Under the pieces are notes generated by a model. The model searched no databases, was not told the DNA's origin, and saw nothing but the letters and a program-made list of their open reading frames with translations. Positions 43,850-54,200 of a stretch of 64,000 bases of DNA are shown in pieces (position 1 is the first letter of the stretch; each line of letters opens with the position of its first letter). The stretch comes from Mycobacteroides sp. LB1. GTDB lineage: Bacteria > Actinomycetota > Actinomycetes > Mycobacteriales > Mycobacteriaceae. The position numbers were made by a program, and so were the translations under genes. The stretch covers positions 186,001 through 250,000 of the forward strand of contig NZ_JACCFF010000003.1 in the NCBI RefSeq assembly GCF_013449725.1, given 5' to 3'.

Positions 43850-43865
43850 TCGAACATGAGTTCGA
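43850..43865 (+). promoter_or_regulatory. LexA (SOS) box over the start codon of the HNH/DUF222 gene
   Basis: TCGAAC-ATGA-GTTCGA is an exact match to the mycobacterial SOS box TCGAAC-N4-GTTCGA. The four central bases contain the ATG start codon (43856) of the gene. Bound LexA would block initiation directly; damage induction is predicted. Confidence 0.8.
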
Positions 43866-45181
43866 TTGCAGTGTTGAAGGGGGCGGCCGCAGGGCTGGTC
43901 GCTGAGACCTTCGATGAGCTCAGCTGCGCCGATAAGCTGACGGCCTTGGCCGACCTGGAGATGATTCAACGTCAACTTCTGTCTGCCTCGCACATCCTGA
44001 CCGCGGGAATCGTGACGTACGGCTCGCCGGTGGAATTGGGTGGTATGTCGTATTCGGAGGTGATTGCGCGACGGCTGCATATCGGCAGGGGTGCGGCCCG
44101 GCGCCGGATCGCCGACGCCCAACAGCTGGCCCCACGCCGCGCGCTGACCGGGGAGCGGCTGGAACCGGTGCTACCGAATGTGGCCGAGGCTTTCGGTCGG
44201 GGTGAGGTCGGCGAGGAACACGTCCGGATCGTGCGCGGCTTTTTTGATCGGCTGCCGGTGCTGGTCGACATGCCGACCCGCGAGGCCGCCGAGGTGCAGC
44301 TGGCCGTGTTGGCGGCCCGGTTCGGTCCCGAGCCGTTGCGGATCGCGACCGATCGCATGATGGCGTTGTTGAATCCCGACGGCGAGTTCTCCGATGTGGA
44401 TCGCGCCCGGCGCCGCGGGGTGACGATCGGGCGACAGGGTTTCGATGGGATGTCGGCGATCTCGGGTCTGTTGGATCCGGAAACCCGCGCCTACCTCGAT
44501 GCCGTGTTCTCCAAGCTCGCCGCACCCGGCATGTGCAACCCCACCGACCAATCACCCCTCGTGGACGGGGAGGTATCGCCCGAGGCTGCCGAACACGATC
44601 GGCGCACCAACGCCCAACGTGGCCACGACGCCCTGCGCGCGGTGCTGCGATCCACCCTCGCCTCCGGAGCACTCGGCTCCCACCACGGCTTACCGGTCAC
44701 CGTCGTGGTGTCGACAACGCTGTCCGAGCTGGAGAACGCGTCAGGGGTGGCGATCACCGGTGGCGGCACCGTGCTGCCCATGCGGGACCTGATCCGCATG
44801 GCCGCTCACGCCCACCACTACCTGTCGATCGTCGACGACGACGGACGACCGTTGTATCTCGGACGCACCAAACGCATCGCATCGGCCGATCAGCGGATCG
44901 TGCTGCACGCCAAAGACCGCGGCTGCACCCACCCCGAATGCGCTGTCCCCGGATATCTGTGCCAGGTCCACCACATCAACGAATGGGCTGATGGTGGCCC
45001 CACCAACATCGACAACCTCACCTTCGCCTGCGCACCCCACCACCGACTCCTCAACAACGGCTGGACCACCCAAAAACAACGCGACGGCACCACCAAATGG
45101 ACACCACCACCACACCTCCAATTCGGAGAGCCAACCACCAACACCCACCACCACCCAGGCTCACTGACGCCCGCCTACTAG
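43856..45181 (+). CDS. DUF222/HNH endonuclease domain protein (13E12 repeat-like)
   Basis: A 441-residue protein of the large actinobacterial DUF222-HNH family (called 13E12 repeat proteins in M. tuberculosis). DUF222 covers about residues 20-320 (FDELSCADKLTALADLEMIQ, MSYSEVIARRLHIGRGAARRR). A C-terminal HNH nuclease site is seen as RGCTHPECAVPGYLCQVHHI, NEWADGGPTNIDNLTFAC and HHRLLNNGW. The intact HNH residues suggest an active nuclease, but the cellular role is unknown. The SOS box over its start predicts induction by DNA damage, as reported for some 13E12 genes. It lies between the cluster and the SRP RNA gene. Confidence 0.88.
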   Translation: MSSIAVLKGAAAGLVAETFDELSCADKLTALADLEMIQRQLLSASHILTAGIVTYGSPVELGGMSYSEVIARRLHIGRGAARRRIADAQQLAPRRALTGERLEPVLPNVAEAFGRGEVGEEHVRIVRGFFDRLPVLVDMPTREAAEVQLAVLAARFGPEPLRIATDRMMALLNPDGEFSDVDRARRRGVTIGRQGFDGMSAISGLLDPETRAYLDAVFSKLAAPGMCNPTDQSPLVDGEVSPEAAEHDRRTNAQRGHDALRAVLRSTLASGALGSHHGLPVTVVVSTTLSELENASGVAITGGGTVLPMRDLIRMAAHAHHYLSIVDDDGRPLYLGRTKRIASADQRIVLHAKDRGCTHPECAVPGYLCQVHHINEWADGGPTNIDNLTFACAPHHRLLNNGWTTQKQRDGTTKWTPPPHLQFGEPTTNTHHHPGSLTPAY

Positions 45182-45187
45182 ACTGGT

Positions 45188-45282
45188 CGGCGGACCCCGC
45201 GCGGCGTCTATCCTGTGAACTCCCCCAGGGCTGGAAGGCAGCAAGGGTCAACGGGCTCTGTCGGGTGCGCGGGGTCCCCTAA
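45188..45282 (+). ncRNA. ffs: Signal recognition particle RNA, small bacterial type
   Basis: The conserved SRP domain IV is seen as CCCCCAGGGCTGGAAGGCAG followed by CAAGGGTCAACGGG. The ends pair perfectly: GGACCCCGCGC at 45192-45202 with GCGCGGGGTCC at 45267-45277. Ends are approximate. It is followed by the aspartate aminotransferase gene, the same neighbour as in M. tuberculosis. Confidence 0.92.
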
Positions 45283-45322
45283 CGAATATCGCGCCCTCCA
45301 GATGCCCCGCAGGGGCGAATAG

Positions 45323-47276
<1,954 letters not shown>

Positions 47277-47309
47277 GGGACTTCCCCCATCCGTCATGTG
47301 CCGCCTCGC

Positions 47310-48035
47310 CTACGGTGCCTTCTGCACCTTGGCGATCTGCTTGTTGAGTAGATCCAGCACCAGGGCATCATCGCTGGCGGTCCATGGGTTCATAAACTGA
47401 TCGACCTCAACCCGCACAGTGGTACCCCGCGGATGCGCGACGGCGAAGTGCGACACGACCGTAATCTGATCCCCCTCGGGTCCGAGCGTGCCGTCGATCT
47501 TCACCAACTTGGCCTCCACGGAGGCACCGGGAAGATCGGCGACGGTGACATTCGCCTTCATCTCCACCCCGTCACCCGCCATTTGAACCGAGGCGCATTC
47601 CTTGGCCCTCTTCTGAAGGTCGTCGAACGATTGCTTGACGCCGAGCCCGACGCTGCTCTCCGCCATCACGGTGTCCGAGTCGTACTTGGCTCGCGCCCTG
47701 TCGTAGTCGCCGTCGCTCTCAGATATGAACTCGTAGCATCCGGGCGGGATGACCGTCTGCGGCTTGGATTTCTCCGCCTTGTCCTTGTCGAGCTTGGCCT
47801 TGTCTGCGACGGAAAACGTCCCATTGCCGGCAGGGAAGTCTTCGCGCGTCAGCAACAGCCCAGTCGCCGGGCCTGCGGGCAACTTCTGGCTCGGCTCATC
47901 CGACTTTTGTGTACTCGCCTGAACAGCCTTCGGATCGTTCGGCGATTCCTTGGAACAAGCGGAGGTGAATGCGAGTGCGATGACACTCACGCCAACCGCC
48001 AACACAGTGCTCATATCAACGCGATGTGTCGTCAT
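47310..48035 (-). CDS. Lipoprotein, tandem paralogue
   Basis: A 241-residue lipoprotein with a signal sequence and lipobox AFTSACSKE. A Lys/Asp-rich linker follows, then the same domain as the next gene downstream: GLLLTREDFPAGNGTF, SSVGLGVKQSFDDLQKR, RGTTVRVEVDQFMNPWTASDD, ending LLNKQIAKVQKAP and a stop. The two genes are 33 bases apart and clearly duplicates. Function is unknown; related mycobacterial lipoproteins are surface-exposed and variable. Confidence 0.8.
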   Translation of the reverse strand: MTTHRVDMSTVLAVGVSVIALAFTSACSKESPNDPKAVQASTQKSDEPSQKLPAGPATGLLLTREDFPAGNGTFSVADKAKLDKDKAEKSKPQTVIPPGCYEFISESDGDYDRARAKYDSDTVMAESSVGLGVKQSFDDLQKRAKECASVQMAGDGVEMKANVTVADLPGASVEAKLVKIDGTLGPEGDQITVVSHFAVAHPRGTTVRVEVDQFMNPWTASDDALVLDLLNKQIAKVQKAP

Positions 48036-48143
48036 GAGCGGACTTTAGCGAACAAGATCACGTGATGTGGCCGTTGTGCGCAATGCGGCCCGATGAGACC
48101 GGCCGGGTAGGACCGTCCGGGGTCGCCGGTACCCTTGCTCTCC

Positions 48144-50162
48144 GTGGCCCTGTACCGCAAGTATCGCCCGGCGACCTTCGCGGAAGTTGTCGGCCAGGAG
48201 CATGTCACCGGACCGCTGAGTACCGCACTGGACGCCGGCCGGATCAACCACGCTTATCTGTTCTCGGGGCCCCGCGGCTGCGGCAAGACATCCTCCGCAC
48301 GCATCCTGGCCCGCTCGCTGAACTGTGCGCAGGGACCCACCTCGACGCCCTGCGGAATCTGCGACTCATGTGTCGCGCTGGCCCCCAACGGTTCGGGGAA
48401 CGTGGATGTCATCGAGCTGGACGCCGCCAGTCACGGCGGGGTCGACGACACCCGCGAGCTGCGTGACCGAGCCTTCTACGCACCCGCACAGTCGCGCTAC
48501 CGCATCTTCATCATCGACGAAGCGCACATGGTCACCACAGCGGGGTTCAATGCGCTGCTCAAGATCGTCGAGGAGCCACCCGAGCACCTGATCTTCGTCT
48601 TCGCCACCACCGAACCGGAGAAGGTGCTGCCCACCATCCGGTCGCGCACCCATCACTATCCGTTCCGCTTGCTCGCGCCGAAGACGATGCGGACTCTCAT
48701 CGAGGGCATCTGTGCGCAGGAGAGCGTCGCGGTGGACGACCCGGTGTATCCGCTCGTCATCCGCGCCGGCGCCGGTTCCCCTCGCGACTCGCTGTCGGTG
48801 CTCGATCAGCTGCTGGCCGGGGCCGACGAAGAACGAGTCACCTATCAGCGCGCCCTTTCGCTGCTGGGTGTCACCGATATCGCGTTGATCGATGATGCGG
48901 TTGACGCCCTTGCCGCCGGTGACGGCGCCGCCGTGTTCGGAGCGATTGAAGGCGTGATGGATGCGGGGCACGATCCGCGGCGGTTCGGCACCGATCTGCT
49001 GGAGCGCTTCCGCGATCTGATTGTCCTGCAAGCTGTTCCGGATGCTGCCGAGCGTGGCGTGGTCGATGCTCCGCAGGATGTGCTCGACCGGATGCGCGAA
49101 CAAGCCGAACGGATCGGTCCAGCGACGTTGACCCGCTACGCCGAGGTGCTGCATGCCGGGCTGGGGGAGATGCGTGGGGCGACGGCCCCGCGATTACTGC
49201 TGGAGGTGGTGTGCGCCAGGTTGCTGCTGCCCTCGGCCACTGATGCCGAATCGGCTGTGCTGCAGCGGGTTGAGCGCATCGAGAAACGTCTCGACATGTC
49301 CGTGCCGGAGGCCGGCGGCGGTGACGCGGCGCGTTTTGTTCGCAAGTCGCAGGCACCCGCTGCTCCGGCCGAGGTGGCACCCGCCTCAGAGCCGGAGCCC
49401 CCAGCTCCAGCACCCACGCCGGAGCCCCCAGCTCCAGCCCCCATCCCAGCCCCCGCGCCGCCCGCACCAACGCCGGCCGCGGAACCCGAACCCGAACCTG
49501 AACCGATACCGGAACCGCAGCCCGAACCCGAACCGGAACCGACGCCCGAATCGGAACCCGAGACCTCCGCGGCACCGCCCGAACCTGAACCCGCGACCGA
49601 GCCTGAGCCTGAGCTCGCTGCGGCTCCGGCACCCGAGCCACGTCAGCCGGGCGCACTCGACACCACCGCCGTGCGCAATGCCTGGGTAGAGATTCGGTCC
49701 AAGGTCCGGGACCGCAGCCGTACCACCGAGGTGATGCTCTCCGGTGCCACCGTGCGAGCCATCGAGGGTAAGACCCTTGTGCTGTCCCATGATTCGCCGC
49801 CCTTGGCTAAGCGCATCACCGAGTCGCGGAACGCCGAGGTCATCCGGGATGCGCTGAAGGATGCGCTCGGAGTCGACTGGGAGATCCGCTGCGAGGTCGG
49901 CAGCGGAGAGGCTGCCGCATCCGCGCCCGCGGCGCGTGCGAACAAGCCCGCCCCGCGGGTAGTGACGCGGCCCAGTCGTCCGACACCCGACCCGGAGCCG
50001 GTTTCCGAGCCAGAGCCGGAACCGTCGAATCCGGTTGACGAGGAGGAGCAGATGCTCGCCGAGGCCGGGCAGGGCGAGGCGGGGCCGCGACGGGACCCCG
50101 AAGAGGTTGCGCTGGAACTACTTCAGAACGAGCTGGGTGCCCGCAAGATCGACCCGAGCTAG
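48144..50162 (+). CDS. dnaX: DNA polymerase III subunit gamma/tau
   Basis: The clamp-loader ATPase. The 672-residue protein starts at a GTG (VALYRKYRPATFAEVVGQEH). It shows Walker A SGPRGCGKTSS, the zinc module Cys cluster (CAQGPTSTPCGICDSC), DEAH-like FIIDEAHMV, and TTEPEKVLPTIRSRTH (sensor/arginine finger). Domain III follows, and from about residue 400 a long Pro/Glu/Ala-rich linker of PEPEPxP repeats, then a C-terminal tau-like domain (TTAVRNAWVEIRSKVRDRS). I saw no clear slippery frameshift site, so gamma may not be made by frameshifting. Confidence 0.93.
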   Translation: MALYRKYRPATFAEVVGQEHVTGPLSTALDAGRINHAYLFSGPRGCGKTSSARILARSLNCAQGPTSTPCGICDSCVALAPNGSGNVDVIELDAASHGGVDDTRELRDRAFYAPAQSRYRIFIIDEAHMVTTAGFNALLKIVEEPPEHLIFVFATTEPEKVLPTIRSRTHHYPFRLLAPKTMRTLIEGICAQESVAVDDPVYPLVIRAGAGSPRDSLSVLDQLLAGADEERVTYQRALSLLGVTDIALIDDAVDALAAGDGAAVFGAIEGVMDAGHDPRRFGTDLLERFRDLIVLQAVPDAAERGVVDAPQDVLDRMREQAERIGPATLTRYAEVLHAGLGEMRGATAPRLLLEVVCARLLLPSATDAESAVLQRVERIEKRLDMSVPEAGGGDAARFVRKSQAPAAPAEVAPASEPEPPAPAPTPEPPAPAPIPAPAPPAPTPAAEPEPEPEPIPEPQPEPEPEPTPESEPETSAAPPEPEPATEPEPELAAAPAPEPRQPGALDTTAVRNAWVEIRSKVRDRSRTTEVMLSGATVRAIEGKTLVLSHDSPPLAKRITESRNAEVIRDALKDALGVDWEIRCEVGSGEAAASAPAARANKPAPRVVTRPSRPTPDPEPVSEPEPEPSNPVDEEEQMLAEAGQGEAGPRRDPEEVALELLQNELGARKIDPS

Positions 50163-51472
50163 GCCTGCCACCACGGGCGCAGCGGTAGCGAGGACCCGCC
50201 GCGCTCATCCAACTTCGTGGCCAGTACCTGGTGTAGCTGAACGACATTGCGCTCGAAGCCCAGCCGGGAACCGGCCATGTACAGACCCCACACCTTCGCG
50301 GTGGCCTCGCCTACCTCGGCGACCGCCTCGTCCCAGTGCTCGACGAGGTTGGCGCACCACTCTTTCAGTGTCAGCGCGTAGTGGTGGCGCAGATTCTCCT
50401 CGTGTAGCACCTCAAGGCCGACGTTCTGCATTTCGGTGATGATCTTGCCCGACCCGGTCAGCTCGCCATCGGGAAACACGTAGCGGTCGATGAAATACCC
50501 TGCGACGGCTGAGGTTCGATTATCGGGCCGGGTGATGCAGTGGTTGAGCAGCAGACCGCCGGTCTTCAGCCTCGACTGTAGGAACCGGAAGTACGACGAA
50601 TAGTTGGCAATGCCAATGTGCTCGGTGAGCCCGATCGACGACACCGCATCGAATTCTCTTTCCGCGGTGTCGCGGTAGTCGGCGTGGCGTACCTCGGCCA
50701 GGTCCGAGAGTCCCTCATCGGCAATGGCTTTCTGCGCCCAGGCGGCCTGCTCGGCCGACAACGTGACGCCGGTGGCCCGCACGCCGCGCCGTGCTGCATA
50801 CCTGACCATCGACCCCCAGCCGCAGCCCACATCGAGCAGCCGGTCCCCGCGCTTGAGTGCCAGCTTCTCGAACACCAGCCGGTACTTGTTCTCCTGCGCT
50901 TCCTCCAGGGTGGCGTCGGCATTCGGATAGCAGGCGCACGTGTATGTCATGGACGGGCCAAGCACCCACTCGTAGAACGCATTCGATACGTCATAGTGAT
51001 GGTGGATGGCCTCGGAGTCGCGCGTCTTGCTGTGCCGGAATCCCTCGACCACCCGACGCCAGCGGGGCAGCGCCTCTTGCGGCGGCGGCGCGATCGGCCG
51101 CAGATGCTCGAAGCCAATCGACCTGACGATATTGGCCAGCACCCGAGCGGGTGGGCGCTTGAAGTCCAGCCTGTCGGATAACGCCATCAGTAGGTCGTAG
51201 GGGTCACCCGGGTGCACCCCTTGCATTTCGATATCGCCGGAAACATACGCGCGTGCCAGCCCCAGGTCACCCGGTGCGGTCGCCAAATACGTTGTACCGC
51301 GGGGTGTCAGTAGATCGAGTCCTAGTTGGGCATTCTCGGGGCCGGCCTTACTGCCGTCGTACGCGCGAAAGCGTAGCGGCAGCTCGCCGGCCGCCACGAT
51401 CTCCAGAATCTCGGCCAGTGAGAGCCTGCCGTTCTCGCTCCGTTCGGAATTCTTGGACTGGGTCGATGTCAT
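50159..51472 (-). CDS. Cyclopropane/branched fatty-acid synthase-type methyltransferase
   Basis: A 437-residue SAM-dependent fatty-acyl methyltransferase (Rv3720-like). An N-terminal domain includes LPLRFRAYDGSKAGP. The catalytic core begins with SEAIHHHYDVSNAFYEWVLG and the SAM site LLDVGCGWGSMVRYAA, then GVTLSAEQAAWAQ, SIGLTEHIG and DRYVFPDGELTGSG. It overlaps the upstream FAD oxidase gene by 4 bases (ATGA at 51469-51472). A CFA-like enzyme plus FAD oxidase is also the makeup of the tuberculostearate (10-methyl) system, so a methylene-transfer and reduction pair is plausible. Convergent with dnaX. Confidence 0.9.
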   Translation of the reverse strand: MTSTQSKNSERSENGRLSLAEILEIVAAGELPLRFRAYDGSKAGPENAQLGLDLLTPRGTTYLATAPGDLGLARAYVSGDIEMQGVHPGDPYDLLMALSDRLDFKRPPARVLANIVRSIGFEHLRPIAPPPQEALPRWRRVVEGFRHSKTRDSEAIHHHYDVSNAFYEWVLGPSMTYTCACYPNADATLEEAQENKYRLVFEKLALKRGDRLLDVGCGWGSMVRYAARRGVRATGVTLSAEQAAWAQKAIADEGLSDLAEVRHADYRDTAEREFDAVSSIGLTEHIGIANYSSYFRFLQSRLKTGGLLLNHCITRPDNRTSAVAGYFIDRYVFPDGELTGSGKIITEMQNVGLEVLHEENLRHHYALTLKEWCANLVEHWDEAVAEVGEATAKVWGLYMAGSRLGFERNVVQLHQVLATKLDERGGSSLPLRPWWQA

Positions 51473-52857
51473 TGTCGCCGCACCGCCTTCGTATAGAGAT
51501 CCAGGAATCGGCCATCGGGGTCGTACGTCTTCTTCAAGGTCCGGTAGTGCTCCCCGCCGTACAGAGTCTCGAACTCTTCGCGCGGGTAGAAGGATTCGGA
51601 GTACAGCGATTTGTGCCCGCCCAGCTCGCTGACGGTGTGCTCGATGAGGCGGTTGGTGGCTCCTTCGGTCGCGCCGGCGGGCACCGAAGACCAGAAACCA
51701 ATGTTGACGTAGGTCCGCCCGGGCCGGATCGGGTAGAGCGGCCATCCGCAGGCCTCCTCCGATTCGCGTAATCGCAACGGGCACAGCCATACCGGCTCAA
51801 TCGGCACCTCGTCGAGGAACCACCGGAGGAATTCGGCGGTGTGATCGATCGGTACCTCGACATCCTGCACCACACGCTCGCGAGTGGGTCGGCCGTTGAA
51901 GCGTTCGATGCGATCGGCGATGTCGTAGCGTTGGTCGAGACCGATCATCTTCCAGTAAACGCTGCTGCGCCGGTACTTTCGGGGCCAAACCCTGCGGATG
52001 CGCGGATTCTGCGCGCCGAAGGCGCGGGAGCACCAGAACCAGTCGGTATCCCAACGCCATAGGTAATCGTGAATTGTGAGGCGGTCGTGGCTGGTTCCAT
52101 CGGCATGCTGTATCGAGCGATAGTAGATCTGCTGGCCGGTGTAGTCGCTCACCGGGCCCGGAGAAGCCGTCTGGGTGCCCAGGCAAAGGTAGGACTCCTC
52201 GGCGCTGAACACCACCCCATCCAGATAGTCCACTCGTTCACCCTGGAAGGTCGCCGAGTCGACGATGGACTCCATGACGGTCACCAGCTCGTCGAGGCCG
52301 TGGAATCGGATGTGCCGCAGGGTAACGAATGGTTTGACGGGTTCGAGCTCGATGCGTAGCCGCACCGAATACCCCAACGTGCCGTACGAGTTGGGAAATC
52401 CCCGATACAGATCTACGTGCTGGTGCGGCGATGCGGTGATGACCTCGCCCGAGCCGGTGAGGATATCCATTTCGAGGACGGATTCATGGGGAAGCCCGTT
52501 GCGGAAGGATGCGGATTCGATCCCGAGTCCGGTTACCGCGCCACCCAGCGTGATCGTCTTGAGCTGCGGCACCACCAATGGTGATAGGCCATGTGGAAGT
52601 GTGGCTGCGACCAGGTCCTCGTAGGTGCACATGCCGGCCACATCGGCCGTTCTGTTCGTGGTGTCCACACCGATGACACCGGTGAGGCCCGAGGTGTCCA
52701 GGCCCGGTGCGGTCGACTTTGCCCTTGCGCGGAACAGATTTGACGTGGGCTTAGCCAAACGGACAGTCGCCGTCGTGGGTATGGCCCGGTAACTCTGCAG
52801 TAGCCGGTTCACTCCGTCGGCGTGCGCCGATCCCGATGTGATGGGCACAATGCCCAC
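51469..52857 (-). CDS. FAD-binding oxidoreductase (Rv3719-like)
   Basis: A 462-residue VAO-type FAD protein of the DHCR24-like group. The FAD domain shows GVIGVDTTNRTADVAGMCTY, PQLKTITLGGAVTGLGIESA, and FPNSYGTLGYSVRLRIEL. The second half contains DYLWRWDTDWFWCSRAFGAQ and a C-terminal SESFYPREEFETLYGG ... YDPDGRFLDLYTKAV. Coupled to the CFA-type methyltransferase, it probably reduces or oxidises the methylated acyl chain. M. tuberculosis keeps the same pair in the same place. The product lipid is not known. Confidence 0.85.
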   Translation of the reverse strand: MGIVPITSGSAHADGVNRLLQSYRAIPTTATVRLAKPTSNLFRARAKSTAPGLDTSGLTGVIGVDTTNRTADVAGMCTYEDLVAATLPHGLSPLVVPQLKTITLGGAVTGLGIESASFRNGLPHESVLEMDILTGSGEVITASPHQHVDLYRGFPNSYGTLGYSVRLRIELEPVKPFVTLRHIRFHGLDELVTVMESIVDSATFQGERVDYLDGVVFSAEESYLCLGTQTASPGPVSDYTGQQIYYRSIQHADGTSHDRLTIHDYLWRWDTDWFWCSRAFGAQNPRIRRVWPRKYRRSSVYWKMIGLDQRYDIADRIERFNGRPTRERVVQDVEVPIDHTAEFLRWFLDEVPIEPVWLCPLRLRESEEACGWPLYPIRPGRTYVNIGFWSSVPAGATEGATNRLIEHTVSELGGHKSLYSESFYPREEFETLYGGEHYRTLKKTYDPDGRFLDLYTKAVRRQ

Positions 52858-52925
52858 GCTAGTCCGGTTCCGGGTGAGGCGCGACCGGGATTAAGGGACG
52901 TGTTACTAACCGGGGCTATCGGAGA

Positions 52926-54200
52926 CTAACCAAGGGTCAATCTTCCCAACCGAATCGGTGCTCCGCCCAGCTGTTCGTCGATGCGGAGCAGCTCATTCCA
53001 TTTCGCGGTGCGTTCGGATCTGGTGATGGAACCGACCTTGAGTTGCTCGGCGCCCCAGCCGACTGCCAGGTGTGCGATGGTGACATCCTCGCTCTCACCG
53101 GATCGCGCGGACACGATGGTGTCCCATCCGCAGTCGTGAGCGGTGTTGTGCGCAGACCTGGCGGCACTGAGCGTTCCGGCCTGATTCGGCTTTACCAGCA
53201 AGCCGTTACACGCGCCGATCTCGGTTGCTCCGCGCACGCGGTCGGCATTGGTCACCGTGAAATCGTCTCCGACGACGAGCACGCGATGGCCAACCGCCTG
53301 GGTGAACGCGGTCAGACCCGCGGGATCGTCCTCGGCTAACGGATCCTCGATGGAGGCGATTGGATACTTATCGATCCAGCCGATCAGAACCTCCGACCAC
53401 GCATCGGAGTCCAGCTCGGTGCCATCGAGTCCCAGACGGTAGCGACCACCGCTGCCGAACTCGCTCGACGCGATATCCAACGCGATCGTTACCTGCTGAC
53501 CCGGCTGCAACCCGGCGCGCTCGATGGCGGTGACCAGCAGCTCCAACGCGTCCTCATTGGAATCCACCATCGGCCACCATCCGCCTTCATCGGCAACTCC
53601 GGCGAGCCGGCCGCGCTCGGAAAGTATTGTGCCGCAGGCACGGTGGATCTCGGCCACCCAGTTAAGTCCCTGTTCGATGCTGTCAGCGGCGGCGGGCACT
53701 ACCATGAAATCCTGGACGTCGGTGCGCCGTGCGGCATGGGCGCCCCCGCCGATAACCTGAATCTCCGGCAGTGGCATTGCGGCCTTCGCATCACCGATCA
53801 GGTACCGCCACAATGGGATACCGTGTGAGGCGGCTGCGGCGTGTGCGGCAGCCATCGACATCGCTACCGCGGTATTTCCGCCGATGGCAGTGAACTGAGC
53901 CGAGCCGTCCGCCACCGCGAGCGCCGCGTCGACCGCGGTCTGGTCGGTGGCGTCGACTCCGACGAGGTGTTCCGCCAGCCCGTGGGCGGCCGCTATTGCC
54001 GCGGTCACGTCGTACCCGGCGAAAGATGCCCCACCGTCTCGCAAATCGGTCGCTTCACCGCTGCCGCGGGAGGCGCCGGCAGGGGCGATCGCCCGCCCGC
54101 TGCTGCCGTCGCGTAGTAGCAGCTCCGCCTCCACAGTCGGGCGTCCCCGCGAATCCCACACCCGCCGAGCGTGTACCCCGCTGATCTGTGTCCCGGTCAT
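52926..54200 (-). CDS. Enolase paralogue with altered active site
   Basis: A 424-residue enolase-superfamily protein. Family landmarks are ARRVWDSRGRPTVEAEL, APAGASRGSGEATDLRDGG, VADEGGWWP, IALDIASSEF, ASIEDPLAEDD, VVGDDFTVTN and LLVKPNQAGTLS, so the three metal acids and the catalytic Lys are kept. The usual SHRSGE reads SARSGE (substrate-binding His lost), QEFM reads QDFM, and LGAN reads IGGN. It is therefore probably not the glycolytic enzyme but acts on a related 2-phospho- or carboxylate substrate. It is coupled (ATGA) to a kinase-like gene upstream. Confidence 0.85.
   Translation of the reverse strand: MTGTQISGVHARRVWDSRGRPTVEAELLLRDGSSGRAIAPAGASRGSGEATDLRDGGASFAGYDVTAAIAAAHGLAEHLVGVDATDQTAVDAALAVADGSAQFTAIGGNTAVAMSMAAAHAAAASHGIPLWRYLIGDAKAAMPLPEIQVIGGGAHAARRTDVQDFMVVPAAADSIEQGLNWVAEIHRACGTILSERGRLAGVADEGGWWPMVDSNEDALELLVTAIERAGLQPGQQVTIALDIASSEFGSGGRYRLGLDGTELDSDAWSEVLIGWIDKYPIASIEDPLAEDDPAGLTAFTQAVGHRVLVVGDDFTVTNADRVRGATEIGACNGLLVKPNQAGTLSAARSAHNTAHDCGWDTIVSARSGESEDVTIAHLAVGWGAEQLKVGSITRSERTAKWNELLRIDEQLGGAPIRLGRLTLG

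Noticed and set aside
49380..49640. Tandem repeat array or separate gene in dnaX
   Set aside because: It is the in-frame Pro/Glu linker of gamma/tau, with imperfect PEPEP repeats; such linkers are normal in actinobacterial DnaX.
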